DNA of 16,617 nucleotides from Collinsella aerofaciens (GCA_030841765.1 JAUUSS010000048.1:1-16617), one strand, 5' to 3'. Positions 1 through 6,387 are shown, counted from the stretch's first letter. The notes: generated from the sequence alone by a model not told the origin. Numbers and translations: made by a program.

Positions 1-13
1 TGGTTTCTGATGC

Positions 14-46
14 GGCGCGCTGCGCGCCCCGCACAGGCTAAAGCCT
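14..46. other. Two short hairpins at the left edge
   Basis: GGCGCGC at 14-20 and GCGCGCC at 22-28 form a perfect 7-bp inverted repeat around one base. AGGCT/AGCCT at 35-46 forms a second small hairpin. No coding region occupies 1-138. These may belong to the 3' end of something outside the window. I cannot assign a role. Confidence 0.3.
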
Positions 47-52
47 CTAATG

Positions 53-94
53 AAAAGGGGGCGGCATAGACCTTTTGGTCATGCCACCCCCTTT
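53..94 (-). terminator. Rho-independent terminator downstream of uppP
   Basis: AAAGGGGG and ATGCC arms pair with GGCAT and CCCCCTTT across 54-94, with a short AAAA-type loop near 73-76. Read on the minus strand the stem ends in TTTT, which fits termination of uppP about 45 nt past its stop codon. The stem is nearly symmetric, so it could also stop plus-strand transcription coming from the left. Confidence 0.7.
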
Positions 95-138
95 GAATGA
101 CAAGTTGTCGCTCTGGTCGCCGCGCAGCGTCAACCAAG

Positions 139-1113
139 TTACAGGCCGAGCATAGGCTCCAGGACAAAGAAGTACGCGAGCACCACGATGCCCAGGATGA
201 TGCGGTAGACGCCGAAGCACTTGAAGTCGTGACGGCGCACGAAGCCCATAAGCCACTTGATGGCAATGAGCGACACCACAAAGGCGACGACGCAGCCCAC
301 GCCCAGGATGGCGATTTCGTTGGTGCCGAACGTGCCGCCCTTAATAAAGTACTTGACCAGCTTGAGCGCACTCGCGCCAAACATGACGGGAATGGCCAGG
401 AAGAACGTAAACTTGGACGCCACCGAACGCGTGCAGCCCAAAAGCAGGCCGCCGATGATCGTGGAGCCGGAGCGCGATGTGCCCGGAATCAGCGAAAGCA
501 CCTGGAAGCAACCGATACCCAGCGCGGTCTTCCAGCTCAGATCCTCGAGCGTAGTGATGGAGCCAAAGTCCAAGCTATCGTCATCGTCTGCGGCGGCAGT
601 CGCAGCGGGCGCGGCAAAATGCGCACCGGCGGGACGTCCGCCCGCCACCACAGCACGCGAACCAAACGAACCGGCAAGAGCAGCCTGGTCGCGCTTGTTC
701 GCGCGCCAGTTCTCGATCACGATAAACAGCACGCCGTACACAATGAGCGCCAACGCCACGACGGGAGCATTGTAGAAATGCTCCTCCATCCAGTCGTTAA
801 GCGGCAGACCGATCGCCGCGGCGGGAATGCAGCCGAGCACAATCTTGCCCCATAGCACCCAGGTGTCGCGACGGCCCTCCTTGCCCTTGCTGGGAGAAAA
901 CGGGTTGAGGTCGTAGAAGAACAAAACGCAGACGGCCAAAATGGCGCCAAGCTGAATCACGACCAGGAACATATTCCAGAACGTCTCGCTCACGTTCATC
1001 TTGACGAACTCGTCCACCAAGATCATGTGACCGGTCGACGAAACAGGCAGCCATTCGGTGATGCCCTCGACCAGGCCCATGAAGGCAGATTTTAGAAGCT
1101 CAATGATATCCAA
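139..1113 (-). CDS. uppP: Undecaprenyl-diphosphate phosphatase UppP (BacA family)
   Basis: UppP is an integral membrane enzyme. It removes a phosphate from undecaprenyl pyrophosphate to recycle the lipid carrier for peptidoglycan and other wall polymers, and its activity is tied to bacitracin tolerance. Both family signatures are visible: EGITEWLPVSSTGHM near residues 17-30 and PGTSRSGST near 210-218. Several hydrophobic helices follow the usual pattern. I chose a TTG start at 1111-1113 because the signature begins a few residues later and GAGGGGG lies just upstream. The open frame continues to 1362, but that extension looks unlike UppP. The product is 324 residues, longer than the usual roughly 270, because of an Ala-rich insert with a DDDD run at about 140-185. 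The gene is divergent from the universal stress gene. Family assignment is firm; the exact start is less so. Confidence 0.93.
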   Translation of the reverse strand: MDIIELLKSAFMGLVEGITEWLPVSSTGHMILVDEFVKMNVSETFWNMFLVVIQLGAILAVCVLFFYDLNPFSPSKGKEGRRDTWVLWGKIVLGCIPAAAIGLPLNDWMEEHFYNAPVVALALIVYGVLFIVIENWRANKRDQAALAGSFGSRAVVAGGRPAGAHFAAPAATAAADDDDSLDFGSITTLEDLSWKTALGIGCFQVLSLIPGTSRSGSTIIGGLLLGCTRSVASKFTFFLAIPVMFGASALKLVKYFIKGGTFGTNEIAILGVGCVVAFVVSLIAIKWLMGFVRRHDFKCFGVYRIILGIVVLAYFFVLEPMLGL

Positions 1114-1173
1114 AGGGACCCCCTCGTTAGACACCCGCCGATATTGTTCTGCGGACGGTGCGGGCGATGTCCC

Positions 1174-1179
1174 ATTATC
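1174..1179 (-). promoter_or_regulatory. Candidate -10 element of uppP
   Basis: On the minus strand GATAAT lies about 60 nt upstream of the TTG start, in the context GATAATGGGACA. No convincing -35 is seen. The 11-bp block ATAATGGGACA recurs at the matching place upstream of the response regulator that ends at 4584, which supports a shared core promoter. Confidence 0.4.
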
Positions 1180-1265
1180 AACCGTTGGCGGCGCGCCTGC
1201 GCCTACCCTTACCAAAAAACTCGCCCGTTCACAGAATTGCGAGCGGTCAAACCCAAATCCTTGGG

Positions 1266-1271
1266 TATAAC
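1266..1271 (+). promoter_or_regulatory. Possible -10 element of the universal stress gene
   Basis: TATAAC lies about 90 nt upstream of the ATG at 1361. No -35 hexamer stands at the proper distance; TTGCGA at 1237 is too far away. This is only a weak candidate. Confidence 0.25.
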
Positions 1272-1360
1272 TGCAACAAGATAAAGTGTCCGGCGGCCAC
1301 GCATCCGCGCCCGCCCGACGCACGAGCCCCGCGCCCGTGCGATAGACCAAGGAGGAAACC

Positions 1361-1798
1361 ATGAACGAGGGCTATACCAAGGTATTTGTTTCGCTCGACG
1401 GTACTGAGCAGCAGGATTTTGTGCTCGCACGCGCCATCAAGGTCGCCGCGAACAACGGCGCCAAGCTGATTATCGGCCACGTTATCGATTCCACGGCACT
1501 CGAGAGCGCTGGTTCCTATCCGGTCGATCTGGTCAACGGACTGGAGGAGGCATTTAAGAACTCCATCGCCAAGCAGCTCGAAGAGGCCAAGGCCAATCCC
1601 GATATTCCCGAGGTCGAGGTCATGATTCGCGCCGGCCGTATTCGCGAGACGCTCAAAGACGAGATGCTCGACGTGGTGAAGCCCGACCTGGTGCTCTGCG
1701 GCGCACGCGGCCTGTCCTCGATCAAGTATGCGCTCCTGGGTTCGATTTCGACGTTCCTGCTGCGCAATACGGACTGCGACATCTTGGTCGTGAAGTAG
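1361..1798 (+). CDS. Universal stress protein (UspA family)
   Basis: This is a 145-residue single-domain Usp protein, the usual size for the family. Such proteins are cytoplasmic, often dimeric, and typically rise during starvation or envelope and oxidative stress. The C-terminal nucleotide-binding signature G-2x-G-9x-G-S is intact, with Gly114, Gly117, Gly127 and Ser128, so an ATP-binding type is likely. The N-terminal strand KVFVSLDGTEQQ carries the usual early acidic residue (Asp13). A strong ribosome-binding site, AAGGAGGA at 1349-1356, fixes the ATG. The gene stands alone, divergent from uppP and convergent with hipA, with a hairpin between the last two. The specific ligand or stress signal cannot be told. 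Confidence 0.92.
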   Translation: MNEGYTKVFVSLDGTEQQDFVLARAIKVAANNGAKLIIGHVIDSTALESAGSYPVDLVNGLEEAFKNSIAKQLEEAKANPDIPEVEVMIRAGRIRETLKDEMLDVVKPDLVLCGARGLSSIKYALLGSISTFLLRNTDCDILVVK

Positions 1799-1854
1799 CA
1801 AACGTACGCCTAACGCATCGCGGAGCGCAAGCCCACGTGCCCAAGTCTTCCAAG

Positions 1855-1890
1855 AGCGGGACCACCATTACGGTGGCCCCGCTTTGCTTT
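1855..1890. terminator. Bidirectional terminator between usp and hipA
   Basis: AGCGGG-A-CCACC pairs with GGTGG-C-CCCGCT around an ATTACG-type loop. The hairpin follows usp on the plus strand and is trailed by TTTGCTTT. It also lies immediately beyond, and slightly overlaps, the 3' end of the convergent hipA. The T-tracts are short on both sides. Confidence 0.6.
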
Positions 1891-3178
1891 AGGCTGAGAA
1901 TTGCTCCAGAACCCTCATTCTCTCAACGGAATCCGTCTGAATTTTCAGAGCGACCCGACCCAAATCTCCGGTTGCAGAGGCAAGTTCTGCAAGCTGGGCA
2001 GACACCTCTTCAGCCACTTCCGCCGCGATGTTCTTGATCATCTTGAGTGGCAGATGCAAATCTTGAGACATGAATTCGAAATCTTCAGGAGTCACCCCAT
2101 CGATCACCCGGTGATCCCCAATATCAATCCCAAGATTATGGTCGTATCCCATTATCGTCGTGCAAACAATATCGTATGCAGGGGCCAACCTCTTTTCCCG
2201 CCAACTCGGACTATAAAGAAACGAATGGTTCTTGAGATGCGAGTCGCAATTCCCCAACGCATAATCGACCATTACCTGACGAGCGAACATTTGAGTATCA
2301 GCAATTACGTTAGACGATTGCTCTCTTATCAATCGGCCGCAAAGAGCCATATAGCAGCTATCGGGACGTGTCTCGTATTTCATATACGAAGGCCAGCCAA
2401 CCGCTTGGCAAAAATCCTCCTGATGCAGCCTCAGAGGCACATCGAATCCGCTCATCGACGGCGGCTCATTGCTCCAGATTCTGTCATAACGCTCGGAAAA
2501 GAACGCACCAGGAATCGTATCCGAAGCTTCTGAACGGGCAATTTCAAGCCCAGCAGCAGACGCTGCCGTCATGCAAATTAATTCGTTGAACGGCAAATCC
2601 GGATGTTTAGTTGAAGCAATCTTGACTATGTGAGTCGAGGGGGCAGAGCCGAGCGGCAGCATCCAATCCCCCGACCCGGCCTTTTTTGCATCTTTACCGC
2701 GCGGTAAAAACCAACCGGTTTTAGACTGAGCGCCCGCCAACGACAGCCTCGAATCCTGCATATCATTTGCAATCTCAAACACTTCCGCCTTAGAAAGTGC
2801 CTCAAAATCCTCGTCTTGCAGAGGACGATAGCCCGGATCGTAGCTCGATTTCTCATCGCCGAGAAACCTCAAGGCACCAACGCACTCATCGCCCAAACGC
2901 TCGAGCATCGATAAATAGTCTGACTGGGGGATTTGAAAACGCATCGACAGCTCATGCCGAACCGGGCCCTCGGGAAGCATGCCCGAAAAGAAGGCCGAAA
3001 ACTCATTGCTGGCATATGGCTCATGTCGCAAGGGAAGAGAAGCTGAGAGTGCGGCAGCATCGTCGCGTTCAAGATATCCCTCATCATATGCAAACGTCTC
3101 GTTTACGGGGTCGGCCCTCTCAAATTCTCCGACCAGCTCAAACGTTCCCCGATACTCACGATAAACCTTTAATGCCAT
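1889..3178 (-). CDS. hipA: HipA-family serine/threonine kinase toxin
   Basis: This is a full-length 429-residue HipA, with the N-terminal subdomain (about 1-105) and the kinase core in one chain. In E. coli the enzyme phosphorylates glutamyl-tRNA synthetase, halts translation and promotes persistence. The key elements are visible: RLSLAGAQSKTG at 144-155 (Ser146 matches the autophosphorylated Ser150 of E. coli), STHIVK with Lys186 for ATP binding, NCDSHLKN with Asp312 and Asn317 as catalytic residues, and LAPAYD with Asp336 for metal binding. Nothing essential is missing, so it should be active. It overlaps the upstream hipB by 10 bp, which fits translational coupling. Base composition is near half G+C, visibly lower than the neighbours, suggesting horizontal acquisition. 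The actual substrate is unknown. Confidence 0.93.
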   Translation of the reverse strand: MALKVYREYRGTFELVGEFERADPVNETFAYDEGYLERDDAAALSASLPLRHEPYASNEFSAFFSGMLPEGPVRHELSMRFQIPQSDYLSMLERLGDECVGALRFLGDEKSSYDPGYRPLQDEDFEALSKAEVFEIANDMQDSRLSLAGAQSKTGWFLPRGKDAKKAGSGDWMLPLGSAPSTHIVKIASTKHPDLPFNELICMTAASAAGLEIARSEASDTIPGAFFSERYDRIWSNEPPSMSGFDVPLRLHQEDFCQAVGWPSYMKYETRPDSCYMALCGRLIREQSSNVIADTQMFARQVMVDYALGNCDSHLKNHSFLYSPSWREKRLAPAYDIVCTTIMGYDHNLGIDIGDHRVIDGVTPEDFEFMSQDLHLPLKMIKNIAAEVAEEVSAQLAELASATGDLGRVALKIQTDSVERMRVLEQFSA

Positions 3179-3414
3179 GAGCCGTCGCCCCTCTCCCTCA
3201 GGATCAAATCGACCCCCAAGCTGTTAGCGATTTGAAGGGTTTGGCGAAGATTGGCACCCGCCTTTCCACGCTCAAGCTCGCTCACAAAGCGCAAACTGCA
3301 CTGGTTGAAATCAGCCACATCGCGTTGGGTATAACCGAGCTTCTTCCGGCGCTCACGCAAATATGCACCGAGTTCAGCTGGGTCAAAAATCGTTCGCTCA
3401 TTCCAGTCTTGCAT
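3169..3414 (-). CDS. hipB: HipB-family antitoxin, XRE helix-turn-helix repressor
   Basis: This 81-residue protein has one Cro/C1-type helix-turn-helix at about residues 14-68, including LGYTQRDVADFNQCSLRFVSELERG. HipB binds and neutralises HipA, and the complex represses the operon through palindromic operators. Here two such palindromes lie just upstream at 3424-3488. The ATG at 3414 has AGGGG six bases upstream. Its last ten bases overlap the start of hipA, the normal antitoxin-first order. Its shared low G+C with hipA suggests the two travelled as a cassette. Confidence rests on both the fold and its partner. Confidence 0.92.
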   Translation of the reverse strand: MQDWNERTIFDPAELGAYLRERRKKLGYTQRDVADFNQCSLRFVSELERGKAGANLRQTLQIANSLGVDLILRERGDGSWH

Positions 3415-3423
3415 GCTAATCCC

Positions 3424-3453
3424 CTATGATTATCCCAAACGGGATAATCATAG
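3424..3453. promoter_or_regulatory. hipBA operator 1 (promoter-proximal)
   Basis: A 30-bp palindrome with perfect 13-bp arms around an AAAC centre contains TATCCCAAACGGGATA. E. coli HipB recognises TATCC-N8-GGATA; here the spacer is six bases. It covers the predicted hipB -10, so binding would block RNA polymerase. Confidence 0.8.
3447..3452 (-). promoter_or_regulatory. hipBA promoter, extended -10
   Basis: Read on the minus strand, TGCTATGAT is an extended -10 (TG-n-TATGAT). It gives a leader of roughly 25 nt before the hipB ATG. No good -35 is present, which the TG extension may offset. The hexamer sits inside operator 1. Confidence 0.6.
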
Positions 3454-3466
3454 CACATCATGATGG

Positions 3467-3488
3467 AATTATCCCGTTTGGGATAATT
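3467..3488. promoter_or_regulatory. hipBA operator 2 (upstream)
   Basis: AATTATCCC/GGGATAATT arms of 9 bp flank a GTTT centre. Its 20-bp core is the exact reverse complement of the core of operator 1, and the two centres are 39 bp apart. It probably allows cooperative HipB or HipAB binding, as with the multiple operators in E. coli. Confidence 0.75.
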
Positions 3489-3530
3489 GTCTTAACGTGA
3501 ATGACGCTCCGGGACGTTACACCGCGACGA

Positions 3531-4574
3531 CTACTCAAAGTATTGGAATTTGTTGGTCGAGAAGGCAAACGTGACGACGAAGCCTTCGCCGGGCTCGGAT
3601 ACCGCGGTGACATCGATACCCATCTTGGAGCACAGACGCGCCACCAGGTAGAGGCCAATGCCCGTTGCGCGCTTGGTGGTGCGGCCGTTGTCGCCGGTAA
3701 AGCCCTTCTCGAACACGCGCGGCAGGTCGGCCGCGCTCACGCCGCAGCCGTTGTCCGCGACGGTGAGCTCGATGCGTTCGCTCGCCAGGCCCTCGTCCAG
3801 CAACGCGCCCGAAAACACGATCTTTGCGCCGTCCTCGCGCGCATATTTAATGCTGTTCTGAATGAGCTGGCCCAGAATAAACTCGAGCCACTTCTCGTCG
3901 GTAAAGACCTCGAAGTCGAGGTTCTCGCACACCGGAGCCACATGTGCCGCGATAAGCTCGCGCACGTTGGCTTTAATCGCGCCCGTCACCAAGGTCTTGA
4001 GATCCCAGCGGCGAATCAGGTAGTCGCGCTCCACGACTTCCGAGCGTGCGTAGTACAGCGCCTGGTCGATATAGCGCTCCACGCGAGCCAACTCACGGCC
4101 CAGGTCATCCACGCGCGACAGATCGTCTTCGCTGCCGTCCAGGTTTTCCAAAATTAGATGGGCTGCCGCCAGGGGCAGCTTGGCCTCGTGGACCCAGCTC
4201 TCGATATAGTCGCGATAATCATCGGTCTGGCGCCGGCCTTCGGCAACCTCGTCGCAGGCAGCTTTGCCCACCCGGCGCAAGACCTCGTACTCAAGCTCGC
4301 CCTCGGCATAGGTCGGGCATTGCACCATCTCCTGCACCCATGCGGGACTCTCGAGTTCCTCTACCGCGCGCTCCAACTGACGCAGAAAACGGCGACGGCG
4401 AGCGTACTCGATCACGATGCCGAGCATACCGAAAATAAAGGACACGCCAACCGCCACGACCACGATAGAAACGGGTGCGCCGGCGACCGTCAGCACAAAG
4501 CAGCTCAGCAGCACGCCGCAGGTCCACACGGCGACGGGAAGCAGCGCATCTTTAAAGAACTTGCCAAACGACAT
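3531..4574 (-). CDS. Intramembrane-sensing histidine kinase (BceS/GraS-like)
   Basis: This 347-residue sensor kinase has two closely spaced N-terminal membrane helices (about 11-31 and 35-56) with almost no external loop. That is the hallmark of BceS/GraS-type kinases, which usually sense cell-wall antibiotics through an ABC transporter. The phosphoacceptor box reads ESWVHEAKLPL, with His129. The ATPase shows the N box QLIQNSIKY (Asn240), DNGCG at 274-278, FEKGF near 288-292 and TGIGL at 304-308, so it should be catalytically competent. It starts 9 bp after its partner regulator, with AGGGG serving as ribosome-binding site. No BceAB-type transporter gene is next to it: hipBA lies downstream and an unrelated gene upstream. 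The signal is therefore unknown. Confidence 0.88.
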   Translation of the reverse strand: MSFGKFFKDALLPVAVWTCGVLLSCFVLTVAGAPVSIVVVAVGVSFIFGMLGIVIEYARRRRFLRQLERAVEELESPAWVQEMVQCPTYAEGELEYEVLRRVGKAACDEVAEGRRQTDDYRDYIESWVHEAKLPLAAAHLILENLDGSEDDLSRVDDLGRELARVERYIDQALYYARSEVVERDYLIRRWDLKTLVTGAIKANVRELIAAHVAPVCENLDFEVFTDEKWLEFILGQLIQNSIKYAREDGAKIVFSGALLDEGLASERIELTVADNGCGVSAADLPRVFEKGFTGDNGRTTKRATGIGLYLVARLCSKMGIDVTAVSEPGEGFVVTFAFSTNKFQYFE

Positions 4575-4583
4575 AGCCGGCCC

Positions 4584-5255
4584 CTAGACCGAATAGCCTT
4601 GGCCGCGGTGCGTCGTCAAATACCCCTTGATGCCGATTTTTTCGAGCGTGGTGCGCAGGCGGTTGATGTTGACGGTGAGAGTGTTGTCGTCCACGAAGGC
4701 ATCGGAGTCCCACAGGTCCTGCATGATGGCCAAGCGCGAGACGATCTTGCCCGCGCGGCTCAGAAGCAGCGAGAGAATGCGCAGCTCGTTTTTGGTGAGC
4801 TCGGTGCTAGTGCCGGTTTGCGTGTTGGTGACCATGGAGCGGGCGAGGTCAAGCTCCAGCCCCTTGTGGACAAGTGTGCTGCGCTCGCCTGACGCCGCGG
4901 TGCGACGCAGCAGTGCGTTGATACGCGCCACGAGCACGCGCGCGCTATAGGGCTTGGGAACAAAGTCGTCCGCGCCGAGCGTCATGGCCATGACCTCGTC
5001 GATCTCGGTCGTGCGCGAGGTGAGGACGATGATGGGGACCTCGGATTCGCGGCGAACCTCGTGGCAGATATGCTGGCCGTCCTTGACGGGAAGCGTGAGG
5101 TCGAGCAGCACCAGGTCGGGCGCGGCGGCGAGAATATCGCGCGAGACATGCTCGAACGATTCGCAGGCCTCGATTTCAAACCCGGCGCGGGCAAGGATGT
5201 CGACAAGCTCACGACGAATGGGCTCGTCGTCCTCAACGATATAGATCAGCGCCAT
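4584..5255 (-). CDS. OmpR-family response regulator (BceR/GraR-like)
   Basis: This is a 223-residue regulator with a receiver domain at 1-115 and a winged-helix DNA-binding domain at about 125-223. The receiver has the acidic pair near Glu8-Asp9-Asp10, phosphoacceptor Asp52 in DLVLLDLTLP, Thr79 and Lys101. The segment DDNTLTVNINRLRTTL in the C-terminal domain is typical of the BceR/GraR/BraR branch. It is the first gene of a two-gene unit with the kinase that follows. GAGGGGAGCGGA provides a ribosome-binding site. A -10-like CATAAT lies about 35 nt upstream and resembles the one before uppP. Target genes are unknown, but genes for cell-wall antibiotic resistance are the usual ones. Confidence 0.92.
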   Translation of the reverse strand: MALIYIVEDDEPIRRELVDILARAGFEIEACESFEHVSRDILAAAPDLVLLDLTLPVKDGQHICHEVRRESEVPIIVLTSRTTEIDEVMAMTLGADDFVPKPYSARVLVARINALLRRTAASGERSTLVHKGLELDLARSMVTNTQTGTSTELTKNELRILSLLLSRAGKIVSRLAIMQDLWDSDAFVDDNTLTVNINRLRTTLEKIGIKGYLTTHRGQGYSV

Positions 5256-5287
5256 TGATTCCGCTCCCCTCTTGGTTGTCTTGTCCC

Positions 5288-5293
5288 ATTATG
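5288..5293 (-). promoter_or_regulatory. Candidate -10 of the BceRS-like operon
   Basis: CATAAT on the minus strand lies in the context CGGTCATAATGGGACA. It would give a leader of about 26 nt. The same ATAATGGGACA block precedes uppP. No clear -35 is seen. Confidence 0.4.
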
Positions 5294-5397
5294 ACCGCAA
5301 AGCTGCAGGTACACGCCTCGCGCGGTGCCAGGTGACAGAACTGTTCGCGAGCGGGGGCGTTTTGTCCGCCTCGCACTCGCAGCGGTGGCGGGGACCA

Positions 5398-5434
5398 AAA
5401 TGATTCTTTAATCCCCGTCCCAGAAAAATCATTT
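5398..5434 (-). terminator. AT-rich hairpin at the end of the class IV-like gene
   Basis: AAATGATT at 5398-5405 pairs with AATCATTT at 5427-5434, and the latter arm includes part of the stop codon of the gene ending at 5433. A competing pairing, GGGAC (5391-5395) with GTCCC (5417-5421), overlaps it. The hairpin lies correctly to end transcription of that gene, but it is weak and lacks a clean T-tract. It may instead be part of an interspersed repeat. Confidence 0.35.
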
Positions 5435-6164
5435 AGCGGCGGGCGCGGAGCTTTTCGTAGCCTTCGGCGAAGAAGGCGACCGTGGCGGCGTCGGCCTCGG
5501 CGGCGTCCGTCTCGGTTGCGGGGACCACGCCGTGCTCGTCACTCACCAGGAACAGCGCGCCCTTGAGCTGCGCGGGAATGTCCACGCGCGTGACCGGGAT
5601 GCCCTTGGTCTGGGCCAGCTGCTCAATGAGCGTCGCCGTGCCGCACAGACACTCGTCCGCTGGCGCCACAAAGGCCAGCTCGCCGTTATCGACGGCGGCG
5701 AGCAGCTCGGGCGCCACGCCGGTTTCGTCGGCCTCGGAGCGGGCCTCGGCGGAGCGGGCACGTAGCGCCTTGGCCGACGTATCGGCCAGCGGCTCGTACT
5801 CGCCCACCGTCATGGCGGCGTTGCCGTTGATGTCGATCACCAGCATGAGCACGCCGTCGTGTGCGGTGTAATCACCCTCGGCAAGCGACCACTCAACGTG
5901 TTGTTTGGCCCAGCTGAGCATGTTGTGGGTAAGCGGCTCGCCCTGCACCAGGCGCTCGGACAGCGCGCGAATGTGGCGGTTGAGCATGGGCACCTTTTTG
6001 TTGGACATGCGCCAACGGCAGACAAGCGCGGGCTTGTCGAGCGTAAACTTCTCGACCGCCTCCTGATTGGCGCAAAAGTCCTCGTACGCACGCTGATCCT
6101 CGGCATTGCCAAACAGCTCGGCATCATCAATCTGGGGCATGGTCATACCTTTCGTGTTAGTCAT
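5433..6164 (-). CDS. Class IV aminotransferase-like protein, possibly degenerate
   Basis: This 243-residue protein is not one I recognise with certainty. Its C-terminal half follows the pattern of fold-type IV PLP enzymes (branched-chain or D-amino-acid aminotransferases, aminodeoxychorismate lyase): ELAFVAPADECLCGTATLIEQ, then a Gly-Ile-Pro-Val strand, then LFLVSDEHGVVPATETD. A lysine at 132 followed by an EA..G stretch could match the PLP lysine, but the usual Glu..Ser-Asn motif before the next strand is not found and the middle is shortened. It may be catalytically altered or inactive. GAGGA stands before the ATG at 6164; a later in-frame ATG at residue 9 also has AAAGG upstream. It lies between the purH terminator and the response regulator, with no partner genes that point to a pathway. 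Confidence 0.6.
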   Translation of the reverse strand: MTNTKGMTMPQIDDAELFGNAEDQRAYEDFCANQEAVEKFTLDKPALVCRWRMSNKKVPMLNRHIRALSERLVQGEPLTHNMLSWAKQHVEWSLAEGDYTAHDGVLMLVIDINGNAAMTVGEYEPLADTSAKALRARSAEARSEADETGVAPELLAAVDNGELAFVAPADECLCGTATLIEQLAQTKGIPVTRVDIPAQLKGALFLVSDEHGVVPATETDAAEADAATVAFFAEGYEKLRARR

Positions 6165-6172
6165 TCCGTCCT

Positions 6173-6178
6173 CTTATA
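6173..6178 (-). promoter_or_regulatory. Possible -10 for the class IV-like gene
   Basis: TATAAG on the minus strand ends 8 nt before the ATG at 6164 and directly follows the T-run of the purH terminator. If used, the mRNA would be almost leaderless. The GAGGA motif in the same spot instead argues for a leader or for read-through from purH. Confidence 0.3.
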
Positions 6179-6181
6179 CCA

Positions 6182-6216
6182 AAAAGACGGCCCTCCAAAC
6201 GGAGCAGCCGTCTTTT
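6182..6216 (-). terminator. Terminator of purH
   Basis: AAAAGACGGC (6182-6191) pairs with GCCGTCTTTT (6207-6216), and an inner CTCC/GGAG stem closes an AAAC loop. On the minus strand it ends in five T residues. It lies about 170 nt past the purH stop codon and only 17 nt before the next gene. Confidence 0.8.
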
Positions 6217-6256
6217 GCAGAGATTATTTTGACGATACGGTCAGGCGACCGATCGG

Positions 6257-6286
6257 CTTAATGGGATAGAACAACATCCCATTAAG
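6257..6286. other. Perfect 11-bp hairpin in the purH 3' region
   Basis: CTTAATGGGAT and ATCCCATTAAG form a perfect inverted repeat with an 8-nt loop. No T-tract follows on either strand, so a simple terminator is unlikely. It directly abuts the larger folded element at 6290-6383 and could be part of the same unit. Confidence 0.5.
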
Positions 6287-6289
6287 GGT

Positions 6290-6383
6290 TTTCCAAGTGC
6301 CCGAGATTGCCCCGAAAGAGGAGCGCCGCGTACTAAATGTACGCAAGCGACGGTTTGAGGGGCAAGGTCGGGTGCTTGGGAAA
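6290..6383 (+). ncRNA. Candidate structured RNA or RNA-like repeat downstream of purH
   Basis: The ends fold back over about 94 nt. TTGCCCC (6307-6313) pairs with GGGGCAA (6359-6365), CCCGA (6300-6304) with TCGGG (6368-6372), and AAG/CC/TTT (6290-6297) with AAA/GG/CTT (6375-6383, one bulge). The enclosed loop has a further GCGTAC/GTACGC hairpin (6328-6344) and purine-rich single strands. Two G-T pairs (6298-6374 and 6299-6373) are allowed as wobbles only in plus-strand RNA, which favours that strand, although purH is on the other. It starts a few bases past the purH stop codon. It could be a small RNA, a purH 3'UTR structure or an interspersed palindromic element. I cannot match it to a named family. 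Confidence 0.4.
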
Positions 6384-6387
6384 GCCT

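Noticed and set aside
97..855. Long plus-strand open frame opposite uppP
   Set aside because: Antisense shadow of uppP; composition is charged and repetitive with no domain pattern.
5391..5434. Possible interspersed repeat with GGGAC/GTCCC and AAATGATT arms
   Set aside because: Only one copy is visible in the window, so it is recorded only as a weak hairpin.
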